A DNA stretch of 64,000 nucleotides from Blattamonas nauphoetae (GCA_033064195.1 JARBJD010000288.1:1-64000); one strand, 5' to 3'; numbered from the stretch's first letter, positions 21,282-33,935 are shown. Translations and numbers: made by a program. The notes: a model not told the origin generated them from the letters alone.

Positions 21282-24200
21282 ATGATCGAGAAGATTTTTG
21301 ATGCAGTTGTGATTGTTGGCCTTTATTCTCCGGATTGTCAGTCTGAAGAGCCGTTCATCACTCCAACAACGCCACATGAACGAAGCTCGTCACTCTTCTC
21401 AAACACAAGCGAATCAACCGCAAAAAACGAAGTGGTGACAATATATTCTTTCATTGAGAGTGACTTTCCCGTTCCACCTTCCATTGGATGGTTCTGTTTC
21501 CCAGAAAAGGCTGCACATTATTCGTCAACATTCCGAAGAGAGTTTGTCAGCTTCATTCGCCATGATTATTTCTTTACAATTCAGTGACACATTTATGTTC
21601 TGTTTAACAACGCAACAGAACACAAGAGAATACGGGTACTGCCTCCGCTTCTCAATGGGTCAGTCGTTTCTGTCTGAATGCATCTGTCTCCTGACGGCAC
21701 ATCCGTGGCAGGGTGTTATGGAAGAGATTGTGACAGTGCTATACTCTCTTTATCTCAAGACTAGAAGCCAATTTTCTCCGAAAACGATCCCCAATCCTGT
21801 CAAAGGCGATTTCATGACTCCTTTTCTTGCAGCTTTCTCCAAACTCCCTCAATTTCCTCTCCAGGGACAAGTATTTGATGTGACGTTTATGAAGGACGAG
21901 AGGATCACCTCTCAGACAGTTCTCAGTTTCAAGCGGCCCTTGGAAATTTGCGATGTTCCTGTGAACTTAGACCTGTCACCTCTTTTCACCCATTTTTCTG
22001 CATCAACGATAGCAGCTCTTCATATGTGGATCTTGCTTGAACACCCAGTTGTCGTGGTTGGCGACTCAATCGCCGACATCAACGCGTTCTGTCACCTAAA
22101 CTACATATGTTTGACCCCTTTCGAATGGAATTCCGTTTTTGTGCCTGTTTTACCGTGGACAATGCGGGATTATCTGTCTATGCCTGTCCCATCGATCGTA
22201 GGCTGTCCCATCGAGAATGTCTGTGGACTTGAAGCTTGTCTGAGTGATAAAGCTGTCGTAAACCTTTCTACATCCACTATATTCTACCCTAAATCGTTTG
22301 ATCATAATATCATGCAGCGTGTCGCCACTCCACAACCAATGCCCAATGCCACTCTCAACCTTCCTGCAGATCAGTTTACAGTGTCTCCCCCTTCCATTTT
22401 TTGGCGAGTAGCATCGATGAAAATATGGGATTTCCAAGAAGCACTCAGTTCTGAAGTCAGACTTCTCGTACAGAGTCGGCTGAACACCCACCCACAATCG
22501 ATGCGGATTCTCGCCGTATTCTTCCGATTTCACGCCTCTCTGTTTCTCAGATACCGCCAATACTTCAAAGACGTGAACTCAATTGAGGTTCAGAAGGATT
22601 CATGGATACACTCCTTCAGTCGAGATTACCGTCCGTTCCTGCGCGAATTTGTCAACACCCGGCTGTTTGTCGACTTTATGTACACTCGCATTGAGCACTT
22701 GACCACAGTGTACCCGAACAAGACACCAGATACCCCGAGGGACAGCAAGACATCCAAACAGCAGTCGGTGAGCACGGATCCGTTCTTCCCGATTGTGATC
22801 TCGACAGCAACAGCAACCAACCGGTTTGATTTGTTCGACACGGAGACAGAGTGTGTTCTGGAGAAGAAAGAATCCCAAGCGAAACGTGTCTTTCTCGATG
22901 CGGAACGCGAGTCCATCGGCATCCCTGTCAGTCGAACAACAACTCCAAAACTCACACCCCTCCCCATCTCCAACCAACTCTCCCCGACGCTGAGAACAGA
23001 GGCCACGTCTCCATCGCTCATCCCTCCTCCCTCGCTCGTCCAGATGACTGAGAACCCGCTCAGGCCGAAGGCAGGGACAACAGAGGCGGAGAAGAAGATT
23101 GAGCAGGAAGAAGAGTTTGTGAGGAAGGCGGAGAAGCTGAAGAACCAGGCGAGAAGAGAGAAGGAGGCCAGACAGAACAATCACCGTCCTTCGTCTCCTG
23201 TCTTTCCAGCGCAGATTACTGTAACGGAACACATAGCGACGTCGAAATCCACAAATGCACTCACAAACACTCCAAGTGGAAGAGAGAAGAAACTTGGTGC
23301 CCTTCCACCGAGACAGGCCGACACTTCAACGATCAACGACTCGACCGACAATCCTCTTGTGTTGCATGAATTGAACACGAGTCGAGAAGCGAAGAAGAAG
23401 ACAAGGGAGAGAGGGGAAGAGAAAAGAGCTGTCCAGAAGGCCACCGATTCTCTGCTCGTGTTCAGAGATTTCGAAGTGCCAGAACAGGACATCGAAGAAA
23501 AGAAGAAAGCAGAAGACAAGGAACAACGAAGGAAAGAGAGGCAAGAACGGAGAGAGGCGGAAGAGCGAAGAGAGAAGGAGAAGCGACGAGCTGAAAGAGA
23601 GGCAGAGAGACTCGAACGCGAAGAACGAACCAGAAATCGCACTCCACTTTCCGAGCCATCGACTGATCGACCAAAAGTGAAGACGGATTCGAGTGGAGAC
23701 AGTGCTGAGCTGGACATGTCTCTGCAGGACTTTCTGGAAAAGGAGAGGAACAGGCGGAGAAGACGAGACTCACCGAAAGCGAAGGAGAAGCAGACGCCGA
23801 AGTTGGAGGAGAAGGAGGAAGCGAAGAAGGAGAGGAAGCGAAGCCCAGTGATGAAAGAAGAACAGTTGACGGCAGAGGGGAGGACATCGACGGAGAAGCA
23901 GAAAGAAAGGACAGATCGACAGAAGGAGAGTGGAGAAGAAAGAAAGAGAACACACTCCAAACCCCCTCTCTCTCCTCGCGTGCTTTCCCACTCGTCCGAA
24001 CTCCCCTCAGCCCATTCCACAAAACGAGCCGATATTGTCTCTCTGCCGACCTCCATTCCAGCTGTCCGTCTGAACCAGTCAGACCATCCAGCGAAGGAGA
24101 GACACAGGGAACACAGTGTCCCGATGATCGCTCGACCGAACTCAGCTTGTGGGCCAGACACCTTCGGAAAAGAGGAAGCAGACAGGAAGAAGGAGCAGCG

Positions 24201-24855
24201 GAGTCGAGAAGCAGAGCGGCTGAAAAGGGCGAGCCAGCCAATCGACACCTTCCGACCTGTTCCCATCAGCATCCCAACTCCACTCACAGTCGGCTCAACC
24301 CCACCGCCTTCCCCAACATCCTCTTCCATGCTCGACCAGGAACGACGTCCACACAGCCATCGCCAACACACGCGGAGTGGGCAGACGGAGGAGAAGCAGA
24401 GAGGGACGCTGAGGCGTGTCCCGTCGGACGAGTGGGAAGAGCTGTCGATGCCGCAACTGCCGCAGACGAAGAAGCCGAAGATGGATGACCTGTCCCCTCC
24501 CATCGACAACCCCCTTCGCCACTCTCTGCAGTCCAACCGGCCTCGTGTGGAGCTTCGGAAGGTGCGGGCGGGCGAGGCAAAGTGGGAATCGCATAATCCG
24601 CTCGTCCTCTCCCCGCGACAGCCACTCTCTCCCCCATCTGACGTTGAGTATGCCCCGAGCAGGCGGATTAGGAAGACACAGCGTGGACAGAGCGATTTTA
24701 AACACGACGAAGAGCGATTAAGCCAGCCACCCACGTTGGACATGCACGACGATGAGGAAGATGACGAGAGGAGGCCGGAAGTGTTCAGATCTCCGTTTTC
24801 TCGATTGACAGGAAGTAAAAGAGGAAGATATTATGCCCAAGACGAGTCTCCTTAA
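21282..24855 (+). CDS. DENN-domain protein (probable Rab GEF)
   Basis: DENN proteins activate Rab GTPases by GDP/GTP exchange on membranes. Exon 1 (21282-21541) holds the uDENN start: FDAVVIVGL, then VVTIYSFIESDFPVPPSIGW followed by FCFPE. A 43-nt GTTTGT...TTCAG intron (21542-21584) leads into exon 2 with EYGYCLRF, then the central DENN core ALHMWILLEHPVVVVGDSIA, PFEWNSVFVPVLPW and the diagnostic PSIVGCP. With this intron removed the frame is exact: 3531 nt, 1176 residues. From about residue 480 on, the protein is a long Lys/Glu/Arg-rich disordered and coiled-coil tail with Ser/Pro clusters, unusually long for the family. A large open frame on the opposite strand (24743-23181) is a shadow of this tail. 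Confidence 0.85.
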
Positions 24856-24973
24856 TTTATTCTCATTTTTATTCTTGATTTGATTTGCTACTGTCATTTT
24901 TTTTTTTCATTTCGGCACAATACTCTCAGAAACAAAATGCATCCGTGAAGTGAAATATAACACAAATTATCCG

Positions 24974-25995
24974 TTATTGTGGTTGTAAATGAGTACCCAT
25001 TGTGCGTTCCATCCATTCCTTTTGAATAAAAGCTCGTTTGTCCCGTAGTCTGCGCTGGGTGGATTCCACAAAAGCGACTCGTTCCTGGCACTTGAATAAA
25101 CGAGCAGAGAGGATGTTTCGTTCTGTTTGCGCAAGTTGGGTGGCCTGTGCAATGGCGACTGTGAGTGAGGAAAGAAGTGAAGGGAGGGTTTGAGGGGTAG
25201 AGGGAGTTGAATGTGCGATGGAGATATTCTTACAAGCTACGAGAAAGGAGAGGTGGTCTTCCGTTGACATGTGTAAAAGTGTTGAAAGGGTCTCAAGCCG
25301 TTGTTTAAGTTGCTGGTTCTGAGAAGGAGATGAGGGGAGAGTGTGACACACAGTGGTGAGATTGTTGATGATTGTCTTCCTCTTTTCAAGAGAATCGTTG
25401 ATGTCCTGTTGTGAATAGTCAATTTTTGGCACTTGTGGCAACCTCAATGTGTGAGCTACACGCAAAGACTCAGAGAGACGAATGCGTTTCTGCGTGTTGC
25501 CGTCGTTCTGCTGCCACATTTGAAAATTGCAGCGAACGGCCTGACTCTCCCGAAGTTTTTCCTTCCATTCAATTTGTTTTCGTGCCAGGTATGCCTGGCG
25601 AGCGTGACATTCTGAGCGGAGCGAATCGAGTTTTGTGTGGAGATTTGTGCAATCTGAAAGGATGCAAGACAGAAGAAACGAACTGTTCCATGCTTTTTGA
25701 ACTCGGAAACGGACATTTGCGAGATTTGTTTCCTCGGTAGAGTTCTTTGTGGCAAGTGAGGAAAGGTAAAACTGTTTGATGGAGGATTTGCGGAGTGCTG
25801 GAAAACAATGAGCTGGAAATGAGGAAAACCGTCTACAATCATTGTTGATTTCGCAGAAATCGTTCTGTCATCCTTTGTGAGAATATGTCTCATCGATTCA
25901 GTCTTCGTTTGAATGTCGGTAATTTGTCGCTCGAAAGTTGCGATATCAGTTGCTGTATTCTCGCCATCGACAATCCAGGTACCAGACATATGCAT
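24974..25995 (-). CDS. Coiled-coil protein of unknown function
   Basis: Two exons joined by a 32-nt GTTTTC...TTCCAG intron (25798-25829) give an in-frame protein of 327 residues (ATG at 25989) or 329 (ATG at 25995). The second exon has no start of its own, so the intron is needed to explain the open frame. Most of the protein is predicted helix with heptads: ATFERQITDIQTKTESMRHI near the start, then LRSECHARQAYLARKQIEWK and on. It has no membrane span or enzyme motif. A role in a microtubule or kinetochore-type complex would be typical for such proteins but is not shown. It converges with the DENN gene, 118 bp away. Confidence 0.7.
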
Positions 25996-26173
25996 CCTTG
26001 GATGTAAGACCCGCGGTGGATGCTTGAATAATTGTCATTCCTGCGAAAAAAGAATGCTGGGGGGATCTTGATTGATGGCTAGATTTTGATTGATGCAACA
26101 CACGAATTATTGAAAACAAATTATAACTCAAATGTATGGAAGAAACAGGATGAAAGGGGCATTCTATCACCAT

Positions 26174-28092
26174 TTAACATTTCCAGTGCGTTTGAATGAA
26201 TTTCTGGAAAATTTGCCGTGATGTCATCCCTGTTGTCTGTACAGAATACACTCCAGGTGCAATTATGTCCAAAATCTTCTTTGCTTGCGCAGCCACGTTG
26301 TTTGGCATGAACAGATCGTACACTTCGCTGTCGACGATGTCACACGTTGTCAGCCATCGGTCGTCGTTGAAGTTTCCGTCAAGTGCCTCTTCATCGTCTT
26401 CCACGCCAAGGTAAGCAAGAGAAGGACCTTTCTTTGGTGTGGAGGATTTGGAGCCCTCTGATTCCCATAAAGCTTTCAGATGAGAGCCTCGAATGTTGAG
26501 GATGCCATGCTGCTCGTACCCCATCGGATCGGTGCAGTAAAGGTCGTCAAGAAGGACTGGTCCTTCGTACATGCTGTCTGGGAGATCAGATCGAAATTGG
26601 TGGAAACGAACAATATGGTTGAAAAGCACAAAAGATGAAGAAAGTAACTAGGCAAACATCTCATCTTCACATCTTGAATGTATAGAGTCTTAATTGCATT
26701 CTGTTCATTCTGTCCGTTGTTGATGATCCCGTTATGTCTGAAAACATCGGAACGTTTCCCTCCCGAGGCCGGGTACACAACATCAACAAGGAGACGGTAG
26801 ATAGACTTTTCTTCACTTGCATAGGCCGAGTTTGAGTATGTTTGTGGAGAACAGCCAATCTGATTAAGAAGGCCGAATGTTCGAAGTCGAGATTGCAGGT
26901 TGGCTCTGATACGTGCTCCCATAGTGGTCATCCACGCTGTCGAGTTCATCCCAATCTCATTCTGCATTTTTGTGACGTTTGTCTCCAAATATTTGTGGTT
27001 GAATGTTGACTTGTCGATTCCGCTTACCAAGCCTCCATTGACCTCCTCAAGCTTCGCAAAGTTCGTCTTTGTTCTTTTTGTCGTCTTGGGCGGCAGGGTG
27101 AACGACATCACTCCAATTTTGTTGAAATAGCGGCCTGGCTCCATGATGAAGCCTTCCTCATCAAGATCCATTGTCCTTTCGGTGTGAGTGTGTCCTGTCA
27201 GAAACACGACCGGGGTGGATGGATGGTGGCTGCGAATTTTTCCGTGAATGTTGTCCAGATGGGTGTGATCTGAACCAATGTGGCATACGCAGATGATAGC
27301 ACGGACATTAGGGACTGCCATAGCTTGAGCGAACCACGGAAGTTTTAGGTATGCACTGACACCTGTGACTTTTATGTGAGTCTGGACATTGGCAATGTTG
27401 TAGGTGAATCCAATGACGAGGATGTTGCCTTCGGTTCCGAGGGAAAGAACGTTGAAGGGATTGCCAAGTGTCTTCGATGAATTGTAGTAGACACCTTGAC
27501 CACCAAGATATCTATTCAATTAACGTGAGAGGAGTGATAGATAGATGAAAAAGACGAAAAGAACGGTGACAAAGGAAAGATGACGACTGAACAAGTTTGA
27601 AAAATGTCCAGAATGAACAAAGAGGAAATACCGTTCTCCGAAAACCGGTGCGAAGGAGTTGAAGAGGTGATCGACACTTTTGTCGTATTTGATGTCGTGG
27701 TTTCCGAACATTAACCCGTCGTATGGGATGTCCTTCATAATATTGAAAATCTCAGCTCCGCGGGAGTCATTAACCTCACCCAATCCTGTCCCCTAATCAC
27801 ACACAATTATTGAACGAAAGGAGACAAACTTCGATCATGTCACCACTATCGAAAGCGAGAACAATCTCGTTCGGACTTCTTCGCATTTTTCGATGGTAAA
27901 TGAAGTTGTACAGATCTCCGGCATCAGCGTTACGAGCAGGTTCGTGTCTGTGACCGTAAATCCAACCATGAACTGAAGATCTGAGAAACAATACAACAAC
28001 AGACTATCGGACGTATGGAGAATTGTTAGAGTTGGAGTGGCTGATTGACAGGTATCTGAACAGAATAAAACTAAAATAGTTGAGAGAAGCAT
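26174..28092 (-). CDS. Secreted calcineurin-like metallophosphoesterase, copy 1
   Basis: Hydrolase of the calcineurin-like fold with two metal ions; closest in pattern to the 5'-nucleotidase/yeast YHR202W-type proteins (from memory). Five exons; introns at 27973-28004, 27793-27829, 27512-27631 and 26578-26657 give 549 residues exactly in frame. An N-terminal signal peptide (MLLSTILVLFCSDTC) points to secretion or a lysosome-like compartment. Metal-site motifs in order: TSDIHGW, DSGDMIEGTG, FGNHDIKYD, ICVCHIGSDHTH, LTGHTHTERT. The DxH motif is split by intron 1. The second copy at 51985-53799 has the same exon layout. Confidence 0.9.
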
Positions 28093-28274
28093 AGTGAAAA
28101 TGAAATTAATGGTCTGATCGTAGAACCAAATCCTTGCACAGCTTTGAACGAGATGAATCAGGTAAGCAGGCTTCGGGATGAGGAGTTTCAAACCGTTTAC
28201 CAGAACTTTCATGTGAACAGAAGGGTTCTCTCTCAATAAATAAAAAGGTTGGGCCTGGTGATCAGACATTCATC

Positions 28275-29967
28275 GTTGTTCGAGATGAATTCTGAAAAAT
28301 CTTTTCTCAAGAATGTACTTGACTATTTCGGAGATAGTGGCTGCACTTGCATTTCGAAACATCCCACCGATAGGAATGCAGTCATCGCCAATCTCTCTCA
28401 AGCTTCAACCCAGCTTCTCTCAGATATCAAGTCGACCGAACGCCGATATCTGACTATCTCTCCGACGATCGTTGGATCACTCGTCGCTCTTTTGGCATCT
28501 GACGTTGATTCAGTGAAAGAAACGCTCCTCTCCATTCTAGCCACTTTAATGGGAATCACTCCGGAATATGTGAACTTTCTGCTTCACAATTGTGATCCTA
28601 CACCTCCTTGTTGGGCAGACCAGACATTATTGAAAGAGTTCCGGAGATTACCATCAATCCAAAACAACCTTGCCCAATCTATTGAGCGACTCCTCATGTC
28701 GATCCCTTATGGTTTCTAGAACATTCCCTGCTATCCTTTCATTTTTCCATTCTCGTCTCTCTTCTTCATCTCGACTGCCCTGAACTGTGTCGCAACTCTC
28801 CCAACAGAATCGCCTCTCCGAGCTTCTCTTCTACTCTTTCTTCCTCAATACGCCCGTCGCACGACCATAATCGAACATCTTCACCTCTACAATAATTCAA
28901 AATACCAAATCTTTCTGACGACCAGCCTTCGCCGAATTCTCCTCCGTCTCACGCAATTCCTGTCTGACAAAGACACATCATCCATCCTTCAGATCATCCT
29001 TTCTCAGTATCGAGGTTCCATGGACTCTGAAAACAACGTTCTGCGGAATTCTGTTCAAGAGGAGGTCGAACTCCTTCTTCCAGACCAATCTCGTCCCTCA
29101 CATCTTCGGATTGAGGCAATCCGCTCATATTTACTGACTCTCTCCATCCGAAACTTCGATCGTTTTTTCCACAATGAATTCTGGGCCTGTCGATACGGCC
29201 AACGAAATTTCGTGTCGGACACGTTCATCGGTCTGCTGTTCGCATTCGTCAGAGAGGAAACACCAACCGTCATTTCAGCAATTCGGCTGCGTTCATTTCC
29301 ATGCAATATCCAGCTCCCGGACAATCTTACATGAGATCTGCTCAAAGTGATCCCTCGATGCGAATCACCAAAAAATTGTGATTTCTGCTTCTGGTTGCTT
29401 TCCAAACAGGAATCTCGCAACACTGAGCGTCCTCTTGAGCCATGCCTGTTCGCGGGGGTTGTCAAGAAAGCGACTCATCTAATTCATCACCGCCTGTCGA
29501 TAGAAGGTCACAAACAGGTTTTTACGACACTTCAGAACTTTGTATACTGGGATCAGTTGGAGTTGTCGTCCATGTTTCCTGCTCTCCTCCCTCTCCTCTC
29601 TGAAACAGCGGTTGTAATCTCGAGAAGACGGAAGACCACCCATCACGCAGCGTTTCTGGAACATGTCGCTGTGTGTGGAATCCACAAACTTGATACGCCA
29701 GATCTGAACGAGCCCCAGCGCCGCTCCATCACATCAACTCTCACTCGGATCGGTCTGAACTTCCCCACAGTTGAAGGAACAGACAGAATCATTCACTCCT
29801 TCTCAACTCTCTTCGGTCGACCCATTTCATCCCCAATGAATGGGATTCAGGATCTCACTGTCCGCATCATGGTTGAGGAGGGCTGTGAGGATCTCTTCGC
29901 GTCGGCTCCTCTGGAATTTCACTCCCCGCTCCGATTCAGGGCAGTGATGAACTGCCCAAACATTTAG
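28275..29967 (+). CDS. Large helical protein, multi-exon, unknown family
   Basis: Starts MNSEKSFLKNVLDYFGDSG at 28285 (or a start just before). A 96-nt intron at 28712-28807 (GTTTCT...AACAG) links exon 1 to an open stretch with SPLRASLLLFLPQYARRT and HLRIEAIRSYLLTLSIRN. Helical repeats of ARM/HEAT style fill it. Past 29300 the frame meets an in-frame TGA (29332) close to possible short introns (for example a GTGATT...AAACAG segment at about 29379-29410); coherent protein resumes (VFTTLQNFVYWDQLELSSMF) and ends at 29967. Either more small introns or decay would explain this. It is divergent from the metallophosphoesterase (183 bp apart). Function not recognised. Confidence 0.5.
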
Positions 29968-30114
29968 AGCTCGCCTTTCTTAGAATGAGACACACACATT
30001 CTCCATGATTATTCTCTCTTCATTTCCAGAAATCCATTGAATGTTCGATTCGTCGGATTGAGATGGAAATCTGGCTCCTATCGAACTCTCTGTCACGTCA
30101 TTCTTTTGTTCACT

Positions 30115-30450
30115 TCAGTTATACTGCCCGACACGACGACCTGATCCGGCTGTAATTTTTGTTTTTTGACATAACAAGAGAGAGTTGAGAGTTCCTTTTT
30201 CACTATCATCAACTACCTTGAGTTCTCCATCTCTGTGATTTTTTTGGAAAACCAACAGTGAAAAATAAGAGAGAATGACATGAAATGCTACTGTAGGGGG
30301 ACATACTCCGAACGACATGACACGTGATTCACATCCGATATCACTCCTGCATGGATCCAAGATTGTGAATGTCAAGAGAATGATAGAAGCAGATGAAATG
30401 AAGAAAAGGAGAAGGAAGATTAGAGTCAACTCGCTCGCTCCATAACTGTG
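30115..30450 (-). CDS. Possible small membrane protein
   Basis: A minus-strand frame with two hydrophobic stretches (LIFLLLFFISSASIILLTF and VAFHVILSYFSLLVF) and a polar tail. No ATG opens the frame directly; an ATG at about 30442 would need a short intron or a frame change. It could be the end of a spliced gene. Low confidence. Confidence 0.3.
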   Translation of the reverse strand, partial: HSYGASELTLIFLLLFFISSASIILLTFTILDPCRSDIGCESRVMSFGVCPPTVAFHVILSYFSLLVFQKNHRDGELKVVDDSEKGTLNSLLLCQKTKITAGSGRRVGQYN

Positions 30451-30499
30451 TCAATGTAGTATCCAAGGACACCGATGCGGTGAACACAGACGATCAACA

Positions 30500-31290
30500 G
30501 TTAGTTGTGAAATGAAAAGGCCAGCCACAGCACGAAACCATCAAGACATAGCATTCTGTTCGAATTGGATTCAAAAACGTGTCATACTGTTCAGCTGTTC
30601 ATCGAAATGGAGCCATCAAAATCAAAAAATCACACTGTTTCTTCCAGCGATTCGTCAAAGTGTATCGAATTGGTCTTCACAAAGCGCACAGAGTTCCTCA
30701 CATTCTTCTCCATCATTTTTTAAATCGCCACGCCTTTGAAAATGAGACTCTTTCGAAATGTTTCTTTCATGAGCTTTGTCAGTTTGGTGTTGTGAAGAAT
30801 CTGTGTGAGAATTGACTAGATAAATTCAAGAAGTCACAAAGAGAAAAGACACACCACGCTGAGAATCAAGGTTGTGTATTCATCTCAGCAAACTTGGGAT
30901 TTGGTGATGTGCAGGGATGAGTTGAAACTGAAAACTTGTCGTGACGGAAGAGATCATTGACGGAAAACAATACCTTGATCATTCGTCACATTTCGCACTG
31001 AGGGAAAGATGGACCCTCACCACCACTCACGGGTCCTTCTCAGTGATAATACTGGTTGAAACAAGAAACTGGATATAAACATCATCGGATAAACACGCAA
31101 CTTCGGGAAAACCCGCAACTCCACATTCTAACAACTGAAGTCACCTCAAGTGTTCACATTTTCGGCATCCGGTATGGACCAATATTGCATTCAAAATCCA
31201 CATTTTTACCTCTAAATTTCGTGTCGTCATCTCACAAGTTCTCATTGTGGGTCGATTTGAAGATGAAAGTGAAACAACTTCTTCCGAACG
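30500..31290. other. Mostly non-coding region
   Basis: Only short, unconvincing frames. It contains the motif acacgcaacttcgggaaaac followed by ccgcaactcc (about 31090-31120), which recurs in altered form at about 36774-36806. Confidence 0.5.
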
Positions 31291-31356
31291 TTGCTTTGGA
31301 GGAAGAAGCGTACTGACGATTGGGAAATCGATTGCATAACAGTAGTCATCCACAAA

Positions 31357-31713
31357 ATGATCCTATCGTCAACAGTTATCCCGAAAGAAAAAGGGGACAA
31401 TTCGAAGACAGGGCTATCGTCTCTGGATGGATCTGAAAGTTCGGAAATTTCATTTTATGAAATAACGATTCGCGAAGACCCGTCAGTTTTGGAATCAGCA
31501 GTTTTTCTAACCAGTTTGAGCAGACAGATCGACGCGAACTGGAAGAAGCAAAACCTACTAAAACTTGCGGAATTGGCAGCTAAACATCCCTTAACGGCAT
31601 CAATAAACACACACGATGATGATTTTGTTCTGAGCCATCCGATCTCAGTGTTCGCCTGTGATTGTGTGCTTGTGATTCAACCGTCGCTGCAAGTGCTCTT
31701 CTTCTCCTTCTAA
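31357..31713 (+). CDS. N-terminal gene fragment left of the palindrome
   Basis: A 118-residue frame from ATG 31357. It looks protein-like (SEISFYEITIREDPSVLESA, then LSRQIDANWKKQNLLKLAEL) and stops about 100 bp before the giant palindrome. A longer in-frame opening from 31291 exists. The end (LVIQPSLQVLFFSF) may be the true end or an exon edge. Other exons could lie across the palindrome at 33322 and onward. Family not recognised. Confidence 0.4.
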   Translation: MILSSTVIPKEKGDNSKTGLSSLDGSESSEISFYEITIREDPSVLESAVFLTSLSRQIDANWKKQNLLKLAELAAKHPLTASINTHDDDFVLSHPISVFACDCVLVIQPSLQVLFFSF

Positions 31714-31816
31714 CTGCCTCATTTCAACGTTCATCTCTTCGCTCTTGCTCGCCACCATAGCCCAACCAATTCCACCTCCCATACATCGTCAAGATCGCAC
31801 TCCCAGTGAAAGACTG

Positions 31817-33389
31817 ATACAGTCGGTCGGACTGTTGAGGAATTTGTAACTCGTCACGTCAAACCTGAAACTGTAGAATTGCATTTTTCATCGAAAATAA
31901 AAAAAGTGTCAAACCTCCGTCTGTCTCATGTGTCGACATTCGATTATCTTTCAAAATTTCCATTCAAAATTCCATATCAAGATTTCTACATCATTGTTGA
32001 GCACATTCTTCAACTTTTTTCGTGATCGTGTGCTGAGAGAATGAGGAGAGTATTCGATTGGAAAAAAGAAGACAACAAAGGACGATACCGGAACAACCCA
32101 GAGAAGACATAGGGTGCTGGGCGCATTCAAGGGTCTCGTACAACCAGCTTGGGAAAAATGATGATCCAGTCGTGGAGGAAGTAAAGAGCGTATTTTCAAG
32201 GAATCAGAAAGCAGTGTACTATGCTTGATAAAAGAAGACAGTAGAAGAGAAATATCATGAAATCAAACCTAAATTTTTGATAGAGAATCAGAGAAAACAC
32301 ATCGTTTGGAAATCCGAAGAGCAAACCCATCTGACTTTACTAGACTCGATTCAAAATAGATTGTCCAAATTTCAAGAAGTCTGAGGGGAGCTTGTTGAAC
32401 AGTGATACATAGATTTGATGATGTTCAATTCGGTTCGCATATCCATTTTTGTCTCTCAAAGTTCCACCCACTCCGGTTTATCAACACGAGTGGAGACGAC
32501 TTTCAACAGAATGAGAGATTTGCACTGATGTCTGGAAATAGTAAGTTTGCCGTTTGATTTCTTTGAAGTTGTACTTTCAAAGTTTGAGATGAAATCAGTG
32601 TCCGAATCGTACAGATTTCAGAAATTTACATTGTTGGTTGACAAAATTATTAAGACGGCAAACCAAATACTTCCGGACATCAGTGCAAATCTCTCATTCT
32701 GTTGAAAGTCGTCTCCACTCGTGTTGATAAACCGGAGTGGGTGGAACTTTGAGAGACAAAATGGATATGCGAACCGAATTGAACATCATCAAATCTATGT
32801 ATCACTGTTCAACAAGCTCCCCTCAGACTTCTTGAAATTTGGACAATCTATTTTGAATCGAGTCTAGTAAAGTCAGATGGGTTTGCTCTTCGGATTTCCA
32901 AACGATGTGTTTTCTCTGATTCTCTATCAAAATTTAGGTTTGATTTCATGATATTTCTCTTCTACTGTCTTCTTTTATCAAGCATAGTACACTGCTTTCT
33001 GATTCCTTGAAAATACGCTCTTTACTTCCTCCACGACTGGATCATCATTTTTCCCAAGCTGGTTGTACGAGACCCTTGAATGCGCCCAGCACCCTATGTC
33101 TTCTCTGGGTTGTTCCGGTATCGTCCTTTGTTGTCTTCTTTTTTCCAATCGAATACTCTCCTCATTCTCTCAGCACACGATCACGAAAAAAGTTGAAGAA
33201 TGTGCTCAACAATGATGTAGAAATCTTGATATGGAATTTTGAATGGAAATTTTGAAAGATAATCGAATGTCGACACATGAGACAGACGGAGGTTTGACAC
33301 TTTTTTTATTTTCGATGAAAAATGCAATTCTACAGTTTCAGGTTTGACGTGACGAGTTACAAATTCCTCAACAGTCCGACCGACTGTAT
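31817..33389. repeat. Giant palindrome, arms about 715 bp
   Basis: 31817-32532 is repeated as its reverse complement at 32676-33389, around a spacer of about 143 bp. Paired positions add to 65206 at the outer side and 65208 at the inner side; the only differences I found are two one-base changes in T-run length. Similarity continues faintly a further 20-25 bp into the spacer (ggtttgccgt words). An identical 82-residue frame lies in each arm (31951-32199 minus and 33007-33255 plus), but its sequence does not look like protein. No target-site duplication was seen outside the arms. Confidence 0.95.
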
Positions 33390-33935
33390 TGTGTTCATTT
33401 TTTGCGGTGAGCGCAGCCTGTTATGCATTCAAAACGGAACCGTTCAACAAATCTACTTTCCTCACGTGTGGACGACAATGGCACTGACCACGCTCTCCTT
33501 CTCAACCCACACTCTGGAAGGCTCCGCTCACCTTCTCCTCTCCTCGAACAGCACCCAATTCACCGCCAATATGGAACGAAAAACACACAACCAGATCCCT
33601 CTGGTGGATATCCTTCTTGTCTCTTCGCGGATTTGGACCCAGAAAATGATCGTGGGGTATCGAGACAGACGATGTCACAAAACGACGAGATTGGAGTGTC
33701 GTCATACGACCTGCTGGATCCAGCCGCCTTTGGGGTGTCGCCTGAACACAAAACAATCCTGTTTACACCAATCACGTGTGGGTTGGTTCAAGTGCCGACA
33801 TCGAAACTAGTTGTGATGCCAACATCTCGATACTCTCGTTCGCAGTCGATCTCGCCAGAGCTGATGTCTGCAACAGAAGAAACACAAACGTTCGTTATTC
33901 TCCGATGGCTCCGACAGGATCGAACAGCTTGACAT
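33322..33935 (+). pseudogene. Gene fragment right of the palindrome
   Basis: Protein-like stretches switch frame: first DCIVFIFCGERSLLCIQNGT near 33390-33440, then DEIGVSSYDLLDPAAFGVSP and TCGLVQVPTSKLVVMP near 33680-33830. They could be exons of one gene with a short intron, or a decayed gene. It starts inside the right arm of the palindrome. Not recognised. Confidence 0.3.

Noticed and set aside
23181-24743. 520-residue minus-strand open frame
   Set aside because: Antisense to the DENN gene tail; it is open only because of the Glu/Lys/Arg codon bias on the other strand.
31951-33255. Two identical 82-residue proteins
   Set aside because: They are mirror copies within the palindrome arms; the sequence has no protein-like features and no start context.
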